Source: Pseudonocardia oroxyli (lineage in GTDB: Bacteria > Actinomycetota > Actinomycetes > Mycobacteriales > Pseudonocardiaceae). From it: a stretch of 64,000 bases of DNA. Below, piece by piece: positions 33,320 to 40,691 of this stretch (position 1 is its first letter; each line of letters opens with the position of its first letter). The position numbers were made by a program, and so were the translations under genes. The notes beneath the pieces were generated by a model. That model had not been told where the DNA came from, did no database searches, and was given only the letters and a program-made list of their open reading frames with translations. The stretch lies in the NCBI RefSeq assembly GCF_900102195.1, contig NZ_FNBE01000009.1:124001-188000 (forward strand), written 5' to 3'.

Positions 33320-35092
33320 TCAGGACCGGGACAGTAGCTGGGCGAGGGCCTCGGTGAGCGCCTTCTCGGGATCGGCGGGCAGCTCGTGGGCCCGCCACCC
33401 GACGTGCGCGTCCGGCCGGACGAGCACCGCGCCGGACTCGCCGACCTCGCGCAGCCGCGCCCAGTCGTCGTACACGTCGGTGTACTCGCGGCCGGGACCG
33501 ATGACGTGGGCGTCGATCTCGAGGCCGAGCGTCCGCGCGGCCCCCGCGGAGGCCTCGGCCCAGGCCTGCCCGGAGATGCCGGTCAGCACCGTGAACCGGC
33601 CCTTGCCGGTGATGTCGTGGGTGCTCACCTTGTGGCCGCCCCGCCCGAGCCAGCAGTGCGGCAGCCGGGCGCCCGGCCAGGTCGTCGGGTGGTAGTACAG
33701 CTCCGGGTCGCGGTCGTGCTCCGGCTCGGGCGTGTCGTCGCCGACGACCGCGCCGGAGCGGTACCGCTGGCCCAGCTCCACGCCGTGGGCGTTGAACTCG
33801 TAGTCCTTCAGCTCGAGGGCCTCGCGGAGTGCGATCCGCTGCGCGGCCGCCTCCGGGGTGTCCTCGGACCGGGCGCGCATGCTCGCCAGCTGCGCGGCGG
33901 GGTCGTCGGAGTCGGTGAAGCCGAGCGCCTCGAAGATGGGGCCGAACTCTTCGATGGACTTGTTGGCGCGCAGCACGATCTGCTTGCCGACGGGTGCGCG
34001 CTCGGCGTCGTAGCTGTCCAGCAGCTCCTCGCCCGCCTCGCCGGAGAGGACCGCGGCCAGCTTCCACGCCAGGTTGTAGGAGTCCTGGATCGAGGTGTTC
34101 GAGCCGAGCCCGTTCGACGGCGGGTGCCGGTGGACGGCGTCCCCGGCGCAGAAGACCCGGCCCGCCCGGTAGCGGGTGGCGTACATCTTGTTGTTGCCCC
34201 ACAACGAGGTGGAGCGGATGGTCACCGGGACGGTGTCGTCGCCGACGAGGTCGTGGACGATCCTGGTCGCCATGGCGTCGTCGACCTCCGGCGGGGCCTG
34301 ATCGATGTCGTAGCCCCAGACGACCAGCCACTCGTCCCACGGCCGGACCATCCGGACCAGGCCCATCCCGATGCCGCCGATGTTCGAGCCCGGCTGCAGC
34401 ACCCAGTACAGGACGCTCGGCCGGTGCTCCACGAACTTCGTCAGGTCCGCGTGGAACACGATGTTCATGCTGCCCGCGAGGTCCATCCGGCCCTCGAACG
34501 GCAGGCCGACGTCCTGGGCCACCTGGCTGCGGCCGCCGTCGGCGCCGATCACGTACTTGGCCCGGATCGCGTAGGTGTGTCCGGACAGCCGGTCCCGGAC
34601 CGTCACCGTCACGCCCTCGTCGTCCTGGGCGAGGGAGAGGTACTCGGTGTCGAACCGGATGCGGCTGCCGCGCTCGGCGGCGTGGCCGATCAGGATCGGC
34701 TCGAGCAGGGTCTGCGGGAGGTCGCAGTTGTCCGACGGGCTGGCCAGGGTGTAGTCCGCGCGCCGGGCGGGGTGCGTGCCCCACGTCCGCACCCGGCCGA
34801 TCTCGTCGCCGACGAGGCTGGTGCAGAACACCGTGTCGCCCATGAGGGTCGACGGCGTGCCCTGCGCCCGGATGTCGTCCTCGATCCCCATGTCGCGGAG
34901 GATCTCCACGGTCCGCTGGTTGGTGATGTGGGCGCGGGGGGTGTTGGCCGTCCAGCGGTACTTGGTGATGACGATGTGGTCCACGCCGTAGGTCGCCAGG
35001 AAGAGGGCCGCGGACGCTCCGGCCGGGCCGCTCCCGATGACCAGCACGTCCGTGCTGAGGATCTGTTCGGCACTGTCCTGCGTTGCGCTCAC
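33320..35092 (-). CDS. FAD-dependent phenol hydroxylase (TfdB/resorcinol hydroxylase-like)
   Basis: A 590-residue flavoprotein hydroxylase. FAD motif is DVLVIGSGPAGASAALFLA, DG motif is YVIGADGGRSQVAQD, and GD motif is VFCAGDAVHRHPPSNGLGSNT. The C-terminal thioredoxin-like domain is present (GRFTVLTGISGQAW). Length and motifs match the TfdB family. With a hydroxyquinol ring-cleavage fusion downstream, it most likely hydroxylates resorcinol or another phenol to hydroxyquinol. GTG 35092 (GAGG four bases upstream) gives a family-like start, with GTG 35128 as alternative. Divergent LysR is the probable activator. Confidence 0.88.
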   Translation of the reverse strand: MSATQDSAEQILSTDVLVIGSGPAGASAALFLATYGVDHIVITKYRWTANTPRAHITNQRTVEILRDMGIEDDIRAQGTPSTLMGDTVFCTSLVGDEIGRVRTWGTHPARRADYTLASPSDNCDLPQTLLEPILIGHAAERGSRIRFDTEYLSLAQDDEGVTVTVRDRLSGHTYAIRAKYVIGADGGRSQVAQDVGLPFEGRMDLAGSMNIVFHADLTKFVEHRPSVLYWVLQPGSNIGGIGMGLVRMVRPWDEWLVVWGYDIDQAPPEVDDAMATRIVHDLVGDDTVPVTIRSTSLWGNNKMYATRYRAGRVFCAGDAVHRHPPSNGLGSNTSIQDSYNLAWKLAAVLSGEAGEELLDSYDAERAPVGKQIVLRANKSIEEFGPIFEALGFTDSDDPAAQLASMRARSEDTPEAAAQRIALREALELKDYEFNAHGVELGQRYRSGAVVGDDTPEPEHDRDPELYYHPTTWPGARLPHCWLGRGGHKVSTHDITGKGRFTVLTGISGQAWAEASAGAARTLGLEIDAHVIGPGREYTDVYDDWARLREVGESGAVLVRPDAHVGWRAHELPADPEKALTEALAQLLSRS

Positions 35093-35215
35093 GCCGCCTC
35101 GTCTCTGGGGTGCGATGTCGTCCGGCACCTCTGTGCCTCAGCTCACAAGCCAGGCTATGGACGACTGATTCATTCGTCCAATACCGATTCGGGAGTACTC
35201 GTATAGCGTCAGCAT
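35093..35215. promoter_or_regulatory. Divergent promoter region of hydroxyquinol genes and LysR
   Basis: It holds GAGTACTC (35193-35200) inside a wider ATAC...GTAT symmetry, in the position of a LysR T-N11-A site. A TATAGC hexamer follows at 35202 with the LysR ATG only 14 bases from it and no clear ribosome site, so the regulator mRNA may be leaderless or nearly so. The exact operator is not certain. Confidence 0.45.
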
Positions 35216-36193
35216 ATGGTTCTGCGGGATCTGGAGTGCTTCCTGGCCGTCGCCGAGGAGGGCTCGATCAGCCGGGCCGCCGCCGCGCTGCACATGACCC
35301 AGCCGCCGCTGACGGTGCGCCTGCAGGCCCTCGAGCGCGAGTTGGGCACCGCGCTCCTGGTGCGCCACGGGCGGGGCGTGACCCTCACGGCGGCCGGGCG
35401 GCTGCTGGCCGAACGCAGCCGTCGGCACCTGGCGGACCTCGCGGCGACCTCGGACATGGTGCGGGCCGTCGGCTCGGGAACGCGGGGGGCGCTGCGGGTG
35501 GTCGTCGGCCACACGGTCTCGCCGCGGCTGCTGCCGCACCTGACCGGCAGCGCGACCCTGGGGCCGGACGTCGACCTCCGGCTCAGCGAGGTCACCGACG
35601 TCGACGTGGTCGAGCGGGTCCACCACCGCGAGGCCCACGCGGGACTCCTGCACCTCCCGCCCGCGGTCCCGGGCGACACCCGCCACGTCCACGGTCGGGC
35701 CCAGGGGCTGGAGGTGGCGGTGGTCGCCCGGGAGCCGCTCGTCGCGGTGCTCCCGGAGGGGCACCCGGCCGCGTCCGACGAGCGGGTCGACCTCGCGAGC
35801 CTGGCGGGCCCGCGCGTCGTGCTCGCCGACTCCGCCGGGGAGGGGTTCGCCGCCCACACCCGCGCGGTCTGGAGGCTCGTCGCCGGGGACGGGCGCTCCG
35901 CCGGGGCCCGCCACGAGGCGGGTTCGATCATGCACGCGCTCGCTCTCGTCGAGGCGGGCGTCGGGGTCACCCTGCTGCCCGCGCAGTACGTGGGGCCTGC
36001 CTGGAAGGGGCTCGTGGCCCGGCAGCTGCGCCGGCACACGGCCGTGGTGGAGACGGCCGCGCTGTGGCGGCCGGACGAGGACTCGCCGGTGATGCGGCGG
36101 TTCCTGCGGTCCGCCCTGTCCACTCCCGAACCCGACGTGCTGGGGCCCGAGCACGGCAGGCGCCGACCCGAGTCCCCCTCGATCGTCCTCTAG
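35216..36193 (+). CDS. LysR family regulator of the hydroxyquinol operon
   Basis: A 325-residue LysR protein. The N-terminal helix-turn-helix (CFLAVAEEGSISRAAAALHMTQPPLTVRL) is complete, and the periplasmic-binding-protein-like effector domain covers residues 90-300. It is divergent from the hydroxylase gene with 123 bases between starts. The usual role would be activation in response to a pathway intermediate. The C-terminus is extended by about 20 residues (PEPDVLGPEHGRRR). The frame directly after its stop is a TetR remnant. Confidence 0.92.
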   Translation: MVLRDLECFLAVAEEGSISRAAAALHMTQPPLTVRLQALERELGTALLVRHGRGVTLTAAGRLLAERSRRHLADLAATSDMVRAVGSGTRGALRVVVGHTVSPRLLPHLTGSATLGPDVDLRLSEVTDVDVVERVHHREAHAGLLHLPPAVPGDTRHVHGRAQGLEVAVVAREPLVAVLPEGHPAASDERVDLASLAGPRVVLADSAGEGFAAHTRAVWRLVAGDGRSAGARHEAGSIMHALALVEAGVGVTLLPAQYVGPAWKGLVARQLRRHTAVVETAALWRPDEDSPVMRRFLRSALSTPEPDVLGPEHGRRRPESPSIVL

Positions 36194-36298
36194 AAGTCCC
36201 TGCACTCCTGGTACCGGGCCGACGGCCCGCTGACCCTGGAGGAGATCGCGGCGGAGGTCGCGGACATCCTCCTGCAGCCCTTTCTCGCGGCAGACTGA
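36194..36298 (+). pseudogene. C-terminal remnant of a TetR family regulator
   Basis: The frame reads SLHSWYRADGPLTLEEIA, then AEVADILLQPFL and a TGA. This is the typical C-terminal helix pair of TetR regulators (W-Y-R-x-D-G-P-L-T-L-E-E). No start or DNA-binding domain exists; it begins immediately after the LysR stop in the same frame. It marks a deletion junction next to the LysR gene. Confidence 0.75.
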
Positions 36299-36303
36299 GC
36301 GCA

Positions 36304-36340
36304 CCCTCTCGGCAGAGGGCGTCGCGGGGCCGGGCCCCGC
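36304..36340. terminator. Two adjacent hairpins downstream of LysR and the TetR remnant
   Basis: CCCTCT-CGGC-AGAGGG (36304-36319) is followed by GCGGGGCC-G-GGCCCCGC (36324-36340). Together they end the rightward transcript before the next gene at 36365. Confidence 0.6.
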
Positions 36341-36364
36341 AGCCGACCCCTCGGGAGCGAGACA

Positions 36365-36787
36365 GTGGACCAGCAGGCCAGAGCCGCCGCCCTCGTCGAC
36401 GTGTTCGTCTACGTCGTCGTGCTCAACCTCTTCGTCGAGTACCTGCCCGGCGTGGTCACCGAGACCTTCACGGTCTCGCTGCTGACCGCGGTGCTGCTCA
36501 AGGTGGTGCTCGAGGTCGTCCTCCTGCTCAAGGGCCGCGCGGTCGACCGCTTCCGGGCGGCCGAGACCGTGCCCGGCAGGATCGGTGCCGGGCTGCTGCT
36601 GTGGCTGGTCCTGTTCGGCAGCAAGTTCGCGGTGCTCGAGCTCGTCGACCTGGTCTTCGGTGACCGGGCCGACCTGGGCGGATTCCTGGCGGTGTCCTCG
36701 CTCATCGTCGTGCTGATGGCGGCGCGGGGGCTCGTGCGGCGGCTGCTGAGCCCCGTGGACGAGTCCGGCGGGAGGCGTGCGCACTGA
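36365..36787 (+). CDS. Small integral membrane protein, unknown function
   Basis: A 140-residue protein with four hydrophobic segments (LVDVFVYVVVLNLFVEYLP; LLTAVLLKVVLEVVLLLKG; LLLWLVLFGSKFAVLELVDL; FLAVSSLIVVLMAARGLV). GTG 36365 follows GGGAGCGAGACA. Acidic and basic residues within the helices suggest a conserved core, but I do not know the family. Isolated between a terminator and a pseudogene. Confidence 0.7.
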   Translation: MDQQARAAALVDVFVYVVVLNLFVEYLPGVVTETFTVSLLTAVLLKVVLEVVLLLKGRAVDRFRAAETVPGRIGAGLLLWLVLFGSKFAVLELVDLVFGDRADLGGFLAVSSLIVVLMAARGLVRRLLSPVDESGGRRAH

Positions 36788-36856
36788 GCGCGAGGCGGGG
36801 CAAGGGGTCGGTGCGGCCGGCCGAGTGCCGGCTCGTCTACCGCAACCGGTGCGCAG

Positions 36857-38195
36857 GTGGCCGCGATGGAGCCGGCGCTGCCGCCGGACATGTCCCACGG
36901 GTTCGCGGCGTTGCCGCAGTACGAGACCGAGCGGCTGCTCGGTCAGGCACTGGCGCGCCACGGTGTCGAGCCCGAGCGGGGCGTCGAGCCGATCTCCTTC
37001 ACCCAGGACGAGGACGGCGTGACCGCCGAGCTCGTCGGTCCGGCCGGGGCGGAGACCGTGCGGGCCCGCTACCTCGTCGGGGGCGACGCCGCGCACAGCA
37101 TCGTGCCCAAGACGCTCGGATTCCGCTTCGAGGGCGGCGCCTTCACCGAGGAGCACATGCTCGGCGACGTCGAGGTCGAGTGGTCGATCCCGCCCGGCTA
37201 CGGCATCCGTGCCACCCGCGAGGAGGGCGGGAGGGTCCAGGACCTGCTGGTCTGCATCCCGCTGCCGGGCCGGGGCCGCTAACGGATGTCGATGCTCGTC
37301 CCGCCGGAGCTGTCCTCGGCCGCGCCCGCGTCGGGCGAGATCGCCCACGGCTTCGAGGCGGGGCGGGCCCCTGAGCTGCACCACATCCAGGCCGTGCTGG
37401 ACCGGCTCTCACCGGAGCCCACCACGGCCCACACCCTGCGCTGGTCCTCGGTGTTCCGGATCAGTCACCGCATCGCGGGGGCGTACTCGTCGGGACGGGT
37501 GTTCATCGCGGGCGACGCCGCACACATCCACCCTGGCCTGGAAGCTCGCCGCCGCGGTCCGCGGCACCGCGGCGCCCGGCCTGCTCGACGGCTACGACGC
37601 CGAGCGCCGCCCCATCGGCGAGGAGGTCGTCGGTCGCACGGTGAAGGCCGCCGCAACCGGGGTGCGGTTCGACACGGCGGACCCGTTCCTGGCGATCCGG
37701 CGCGAGGCGCAGCTGCTCGTCGGGTACCGGGGGAGCCCGATCGTCGGGCCGGTCGACGAGGCCCTCGCGCCCGGCGTGCCGCAGGCCTGCGACCGGGCTC
37801 CCGACGCCCGCGGGCTCGTCCGCGACATCGTGCGGTTCCCGGTCCGGCTCTTCGAGCTGTTCCGCACGCCGGGCCACTCGCTGCTGCTCTACACGGACTC
37901 CGCCGCGACGGTCGCCGTCCTCGACGACGTCGCCGATGCGGCACGGGCGGCGTTCGGCGACGACCTCGTCGTGCACGCGGTCCTGGCGGACGGCGTGGCG
38001 GCGGCGGGGCTGGTGACACCCGTGCTGCAGGACGCGGCGGGCGAGTTCCGCGCGGCCTACGCGGCCGTCGACGGGACGCTGCTGGGCGTGCGGCCGGACG
38101 GGTACTTCGGCCACCGCGGCAGTGTCGCGGACGTCGTCGGATATGCCGCCGGGGTCGTCGCGCCCGCCACTGAGCCGAGTCCGATCACCGGCTGA
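36857..38195 (+). pseudogene. Broken FAD-dependent aromatic monooxygenase
   Basis: Three lesions are visible. The N-terminal FAD motif is missing, since the frame begins mid-protein (MEPALPPDMSHGFAALPQ). A TAA interrupts it at 37280-37282 after CIPLPGRGR. After GDAAHIHP the usual GGQG-x-N segment is deleted and the frame shifts, resuming as TLAWKLAAAVRGTAAPGLLDGYDAERRP in another frame to 38195. The parent would be a PheA/TfdB or PgaE-type hydroxylase with a C-terminal thioredoxin-like domain. It is a second, lost aromatic hydroxylase next to the working one at 33320. Confidence 0.85.
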
Positions 38196-38293
38196 CCGCC
38201 GCGGCCCGCCGATGTGGGCGGGGTGCTCCCGGGCCACCTGCGCCGCCAGAGCCGTGGCGGCGGGCCGCCGACTGCGCGAACGGGTCTCGACGA

Positions 38294-38326
38294 TCGCGGC
38301 CGGTGAGCCGAGCCCACCGGCCGCGA
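38294..38326. terminator. Strong hairpin between the pseudogene and DUF5994 gene
   Basis: A perfect 12-base stem (38294-38305 with 38315-38326; core GCGGCCGGTG) with a nine-base loop. It lies between convergent frames. The rest of 38196-38402 has no gene I recognise. Confidence 0.7.
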
Positions 38327-38402
38327 GCCCTCGCAGCACCCGGGGCCGTCTGTGCCCCGACGACCCGAGGTGCTGCACCTGGCGCCGCCCCCGGGGTCGA
38401 CG

Positions 38403-38924
38403 TCATCGGGGAGCTTGCAGCGGGGTCGTCTCGCCACGAGCAGCGGGCACTGCCGGGTATGCCGGAGTCCGGATCAGCGCTCGCCCGATCGGGTGCAACA
38501 GCTCGGACGTTCCCAAGCGGTGTCCGTGGACGAGGACGGCTGCGAGGATGTCCGCCGCCCTCATCTCCCCGGTCCGAGGAGGCAGGATCAGCAGGGTTCG
38601 GCCGCCGTGCGAACCCTGAACCCGCACCGTGTGCAGGCCGGCCGACGCGCTCATCGCGACCGGACCCGCGGCGGACCGCAGCCGGTCGGCCTCGCTCCAG
38701 TCCGCTGGGTGGAAACCGACCCGGGTCAGGGTGCCGAGCACCTGGGCGAGGGGGCCCATCAGCGTCGGGAGCTCCGACGCCGGCACGCAGGTCCGAGGCC
38801 ACCACGCCCCATCGATCCTCCCGGTCGCAGGTCCGCTGCGCAGCCTCACCCGCGGCGGTTCCGGCCGGTCGTCGAGCCCGGCGTCCACAACGGAGGGACG
38901 CACGGCAGTGGTCGTCGACGTCAT
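38403..38924 (-). CDS. DUF5994 family protein
   Basis: A 173-residue protein of an actinobacterial family. Its marks are RVRLRSGPATGRIDGAWWPR, ELPTLMGPLAQVLGTLTRVG, and HTVRVQGSHGGRTLLILPP. Members are small, often near two-component or ANTAR genes, and have no known activity. The ATG at 38924 is used. The 253 bases upstream (to the tRNA) hold no gene that I can support. Confidence 0.8.
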   Translation of the reverse strand: MTSTTTAVRPSVVDAGLDDRPEPPRVRLRSGPATGRIDGAWWPRTCVPASELPTLMGPLAQVLGTLTRVGFHPADWSEADRLRSAAGPVAMSASAGLHTVRVQGSHGGRTLLILPPRTGEMRAADILAAVLVHGHRLGTSELLHPIGRALIRTPAYPAVPAARGETTPLQAPR

Positions 38925-39177
38925 GTCGATGCTCCGGATCCCCGGACGCAGGGCCCGGCACAGCCGCTCATCGACAACGACCCGGGCTCCGACGCCCGGG
39001 CGCGGAATGCTCCCGACGGAGTGAAACTACACCGCCGAGCCGCGCTGTGCGGGAGCGTGAGCCGCGAGATTCGGAGCCCGCGTGACCCCGGCTGGCGCAC
39101 GACGGAGAGCCAGGACGGAAGCCGGCCGCCCGCTCCGAACCTGCGGGCGAGGTCGACCACACCCACGCTGACCTGAG

Positions 39178-39250
39178 TGCCCCCGGCAGGATTCGAACCT
39201 GCGGCACCCGCTTTAGGAGAGCGGTGCTCTATCCCCTGAGCTACGAGGGC
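39178..39250 (-). tRNA. tRNA-Arg (anticodon CCT)
   Basis: A 73-base cloverleaf on minus. The acceptor GCCCTCG pairs with CGGGGGC, anticodon loop CTCCTAA sits between CCGCT and AGCGG, and the T-arm is GCAGG-TTCGAAT-CCTGC. The discriminator is A, and CCA is not encoded. It reads AGG codons, which are rare in such a genome. Confidence 0.95.
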
Positions 39251-39335
39251 CTGCGGTGAGCCTACCGTGGCTTTCTCCTTCTCCTCCCCGCGCCCTTCGG
39301 GGGCCTGGGGCACATCCGGGGCGGCCGGCGCGGGG

Positions 39336-39695
39336 TCAGGGGGTGAGGCAGAAGGGGTGGCCTGCCGGGTCCAGGAGGACGCGCCACCGTCCGTCGCCGG
39401 GTTGATGGTCCGGTTTGACCGCGCCGAGTCGGAGGGCCAGCTCTTCGAGCTCATCGACGTCGTCGGCGCGGAAGTCGAGGTGCAGCTGCGGGGGCACGTC
39501 CTGACCAGGCCACTGCGGGGCCCGGTATCGGTCGACCTTCTGGAACCCCAGTGCGAAGGCGGAGTCGTCGGTCAGCGCGACGTACCCGTCCGAGCTGAAG
39601 AGTGTGCGCATCCCGGTCAGTGCACCGTAGAAGCTCGCCAGGGTCTGCGGGTCGGCGCAGTCGAGGGTCACGCCTCGCAGTACGGCCACTGGCAC
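39336..39695 (-). CDS. VOC (glyoxalase-like) family protein
   Basis: A 119-residue protein with the two beta-alpha-beta-beta-beta modules of the vicinal oxygen chelate fold: GVTLDCADPQTLASFYGALTG, PPQLHLDFRADDVDE, and the ending LLDPAGHPFCLTP. Many members are of unknown function, and some confer resistance to small toxins. GTG 39695 is preceded by GAGGAG seven bases upstream. It stands alone. Confidence 0.85.
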   Translation of the reverse strand: MPVAVLRGVTLDCADPQTLASFYGALTGMRTLFSSDGYVALTDDSAFALGFQKVDRYRAPQWPGQDVPPQLHLDFRADDVDELEELALRLGAVKPDHQPGDGRWRVLLDPAGHPFCLTP

Positions 39696-39863
39696 GATCG
39701 GCTCCTCGGGGTCGGCGCGCCTCTCCGGAGCCGCGCCGGCGGACCGTACTCGGCAGGACCGCCGCCGTGGTACTCGTTTCCGCTCTCGGAACCGTGTTGC
39801 GGTGTGTTTGCGTCGGCGGTCGGGGCGTCGAGGGATCCGGCTGGTGCCGGCTAGCGTCGGGTC

Positions 39864-40691
39864 GTGATCGTCGAGCAGGTGGTGCGGTTCGTCTCCGGGC
39901 GGCGTGCGCGGGTGGTCGCGATGGGGCCGGTGGGGTTTCGCGGCGGGGAGAGTCCGCGGCGGTCCGTGCGGCTGCTGCACGAGGCCGCGGGACGGCCCGG
40001 GACCTGGGCGCGCCTCGACGCACTGATCGGAGACGACGATCTCTGGACGCGGCCGATCGCCGTCCCCGCCGAGCTGCGCGACCTGGTGGCGGAGCTGGTC
40101 TGGCGGACGCAGGTCGCGCTGCCGGACGGCCTGGACCTGCGATGGACCTCCGCCGGAGCCCACCTCGCCCATTCCTTCGGGGCTCGCTACGTCGTGTTCG
40201 CGACGGCCGTCGGCACGGCCCCCGACCACGGCGTCGGCGACCCGCCGCCGGGCACCCTGGAGGGCCTGCTCGCGCATGGTCAGGCGTCGACGCGGTCCGG
40301 GGCGCCCTCGCTCTCGGAGCGGGGGTCCGGGATCTCGGGCGACGGGTGGCGACGCTCGAGGGAGGCACCCTCCACGTCGACGTCGGGCAGGATGCGGTCG
40401 AGCCACCGGGGCAGCCACCACGCCGCGTCGCCCGCGAGGTGCATGACCGCCGGGATGATCAGCATCCGGACGACGAACGCGTCGAGCAGGACGCCGATCG
40501 CCAGGCCGAAGCCCATCGGCCGGACCATCGCGAGGTGGGAGAACACGAACCCGCCGAACACCGAGAACATGATGATCGCGGCGGCGGTGACCACGGCGCG
40601 GCCCGCGTGCAGGCCCTCCATGACCGCGCGGCGGGCAGGCGTCCCGTGCGCGAACGCCTCCCGCATGCCGGACACCAGGAACAGCTGGTAG
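39864..40691 (+). CDS. Hypothetical protein, probably truncated, antisense overlap with mmpL
   Basis: From GTG 39864 the first ~140 residues look like a real protein (RSVRLLHEAAGRPGTWARL, DLVAELVWRTQVALPDGLDLR, SFGARYVVFATAVG). After about 40280 the frame continues only as the antisense of the MMPL gene and loses protein character. Either the true C-terminus was removed when the MMPL locus arrived, or the stop is simply far away. No family recognised. Confidence 0.4.
   Translation: MIVEQVVRFVSGRRARVVAMGPVGFRGGESPRRSVRLLHEAAGRPGTWARLDALIGDDDLWTRPIAVPAELRDLVAELVWRTQVALPDGLDLRWTSAGAHLAHSFGARYVVFATAVGTAPDHGVGDPPPGTLEGLLAHGQASTRSGAPSLSERGSGISGDGWRRSREAPSTSTSGRMRSSHRGSHHAASPARCMTAGMISIRTTNASSRTPIARPKPIGRTIARWENTNPPNTENMMIAAAVTTARPACRPSMTARRAGVPCANASRMPDTRNSW

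Noticed and set aside
33386..35206. 606-residue plus-strand frame opposite the hydroxylase
   Set aside because: No domain and composition typical of antisense; the hydroxylase on minus is complete.
37503..38378. 291-residue minus-strand frame over the hydroxylase pseudogene
   Set aside because: It reads antisense to recognisable monooxygenase remnants and shows no fold.
38925..39177. Possible gene between DUF5994 and tRNA-Arg
   Set aside because: No frame has protein-like composition or a plausible start; treated as non-coding.
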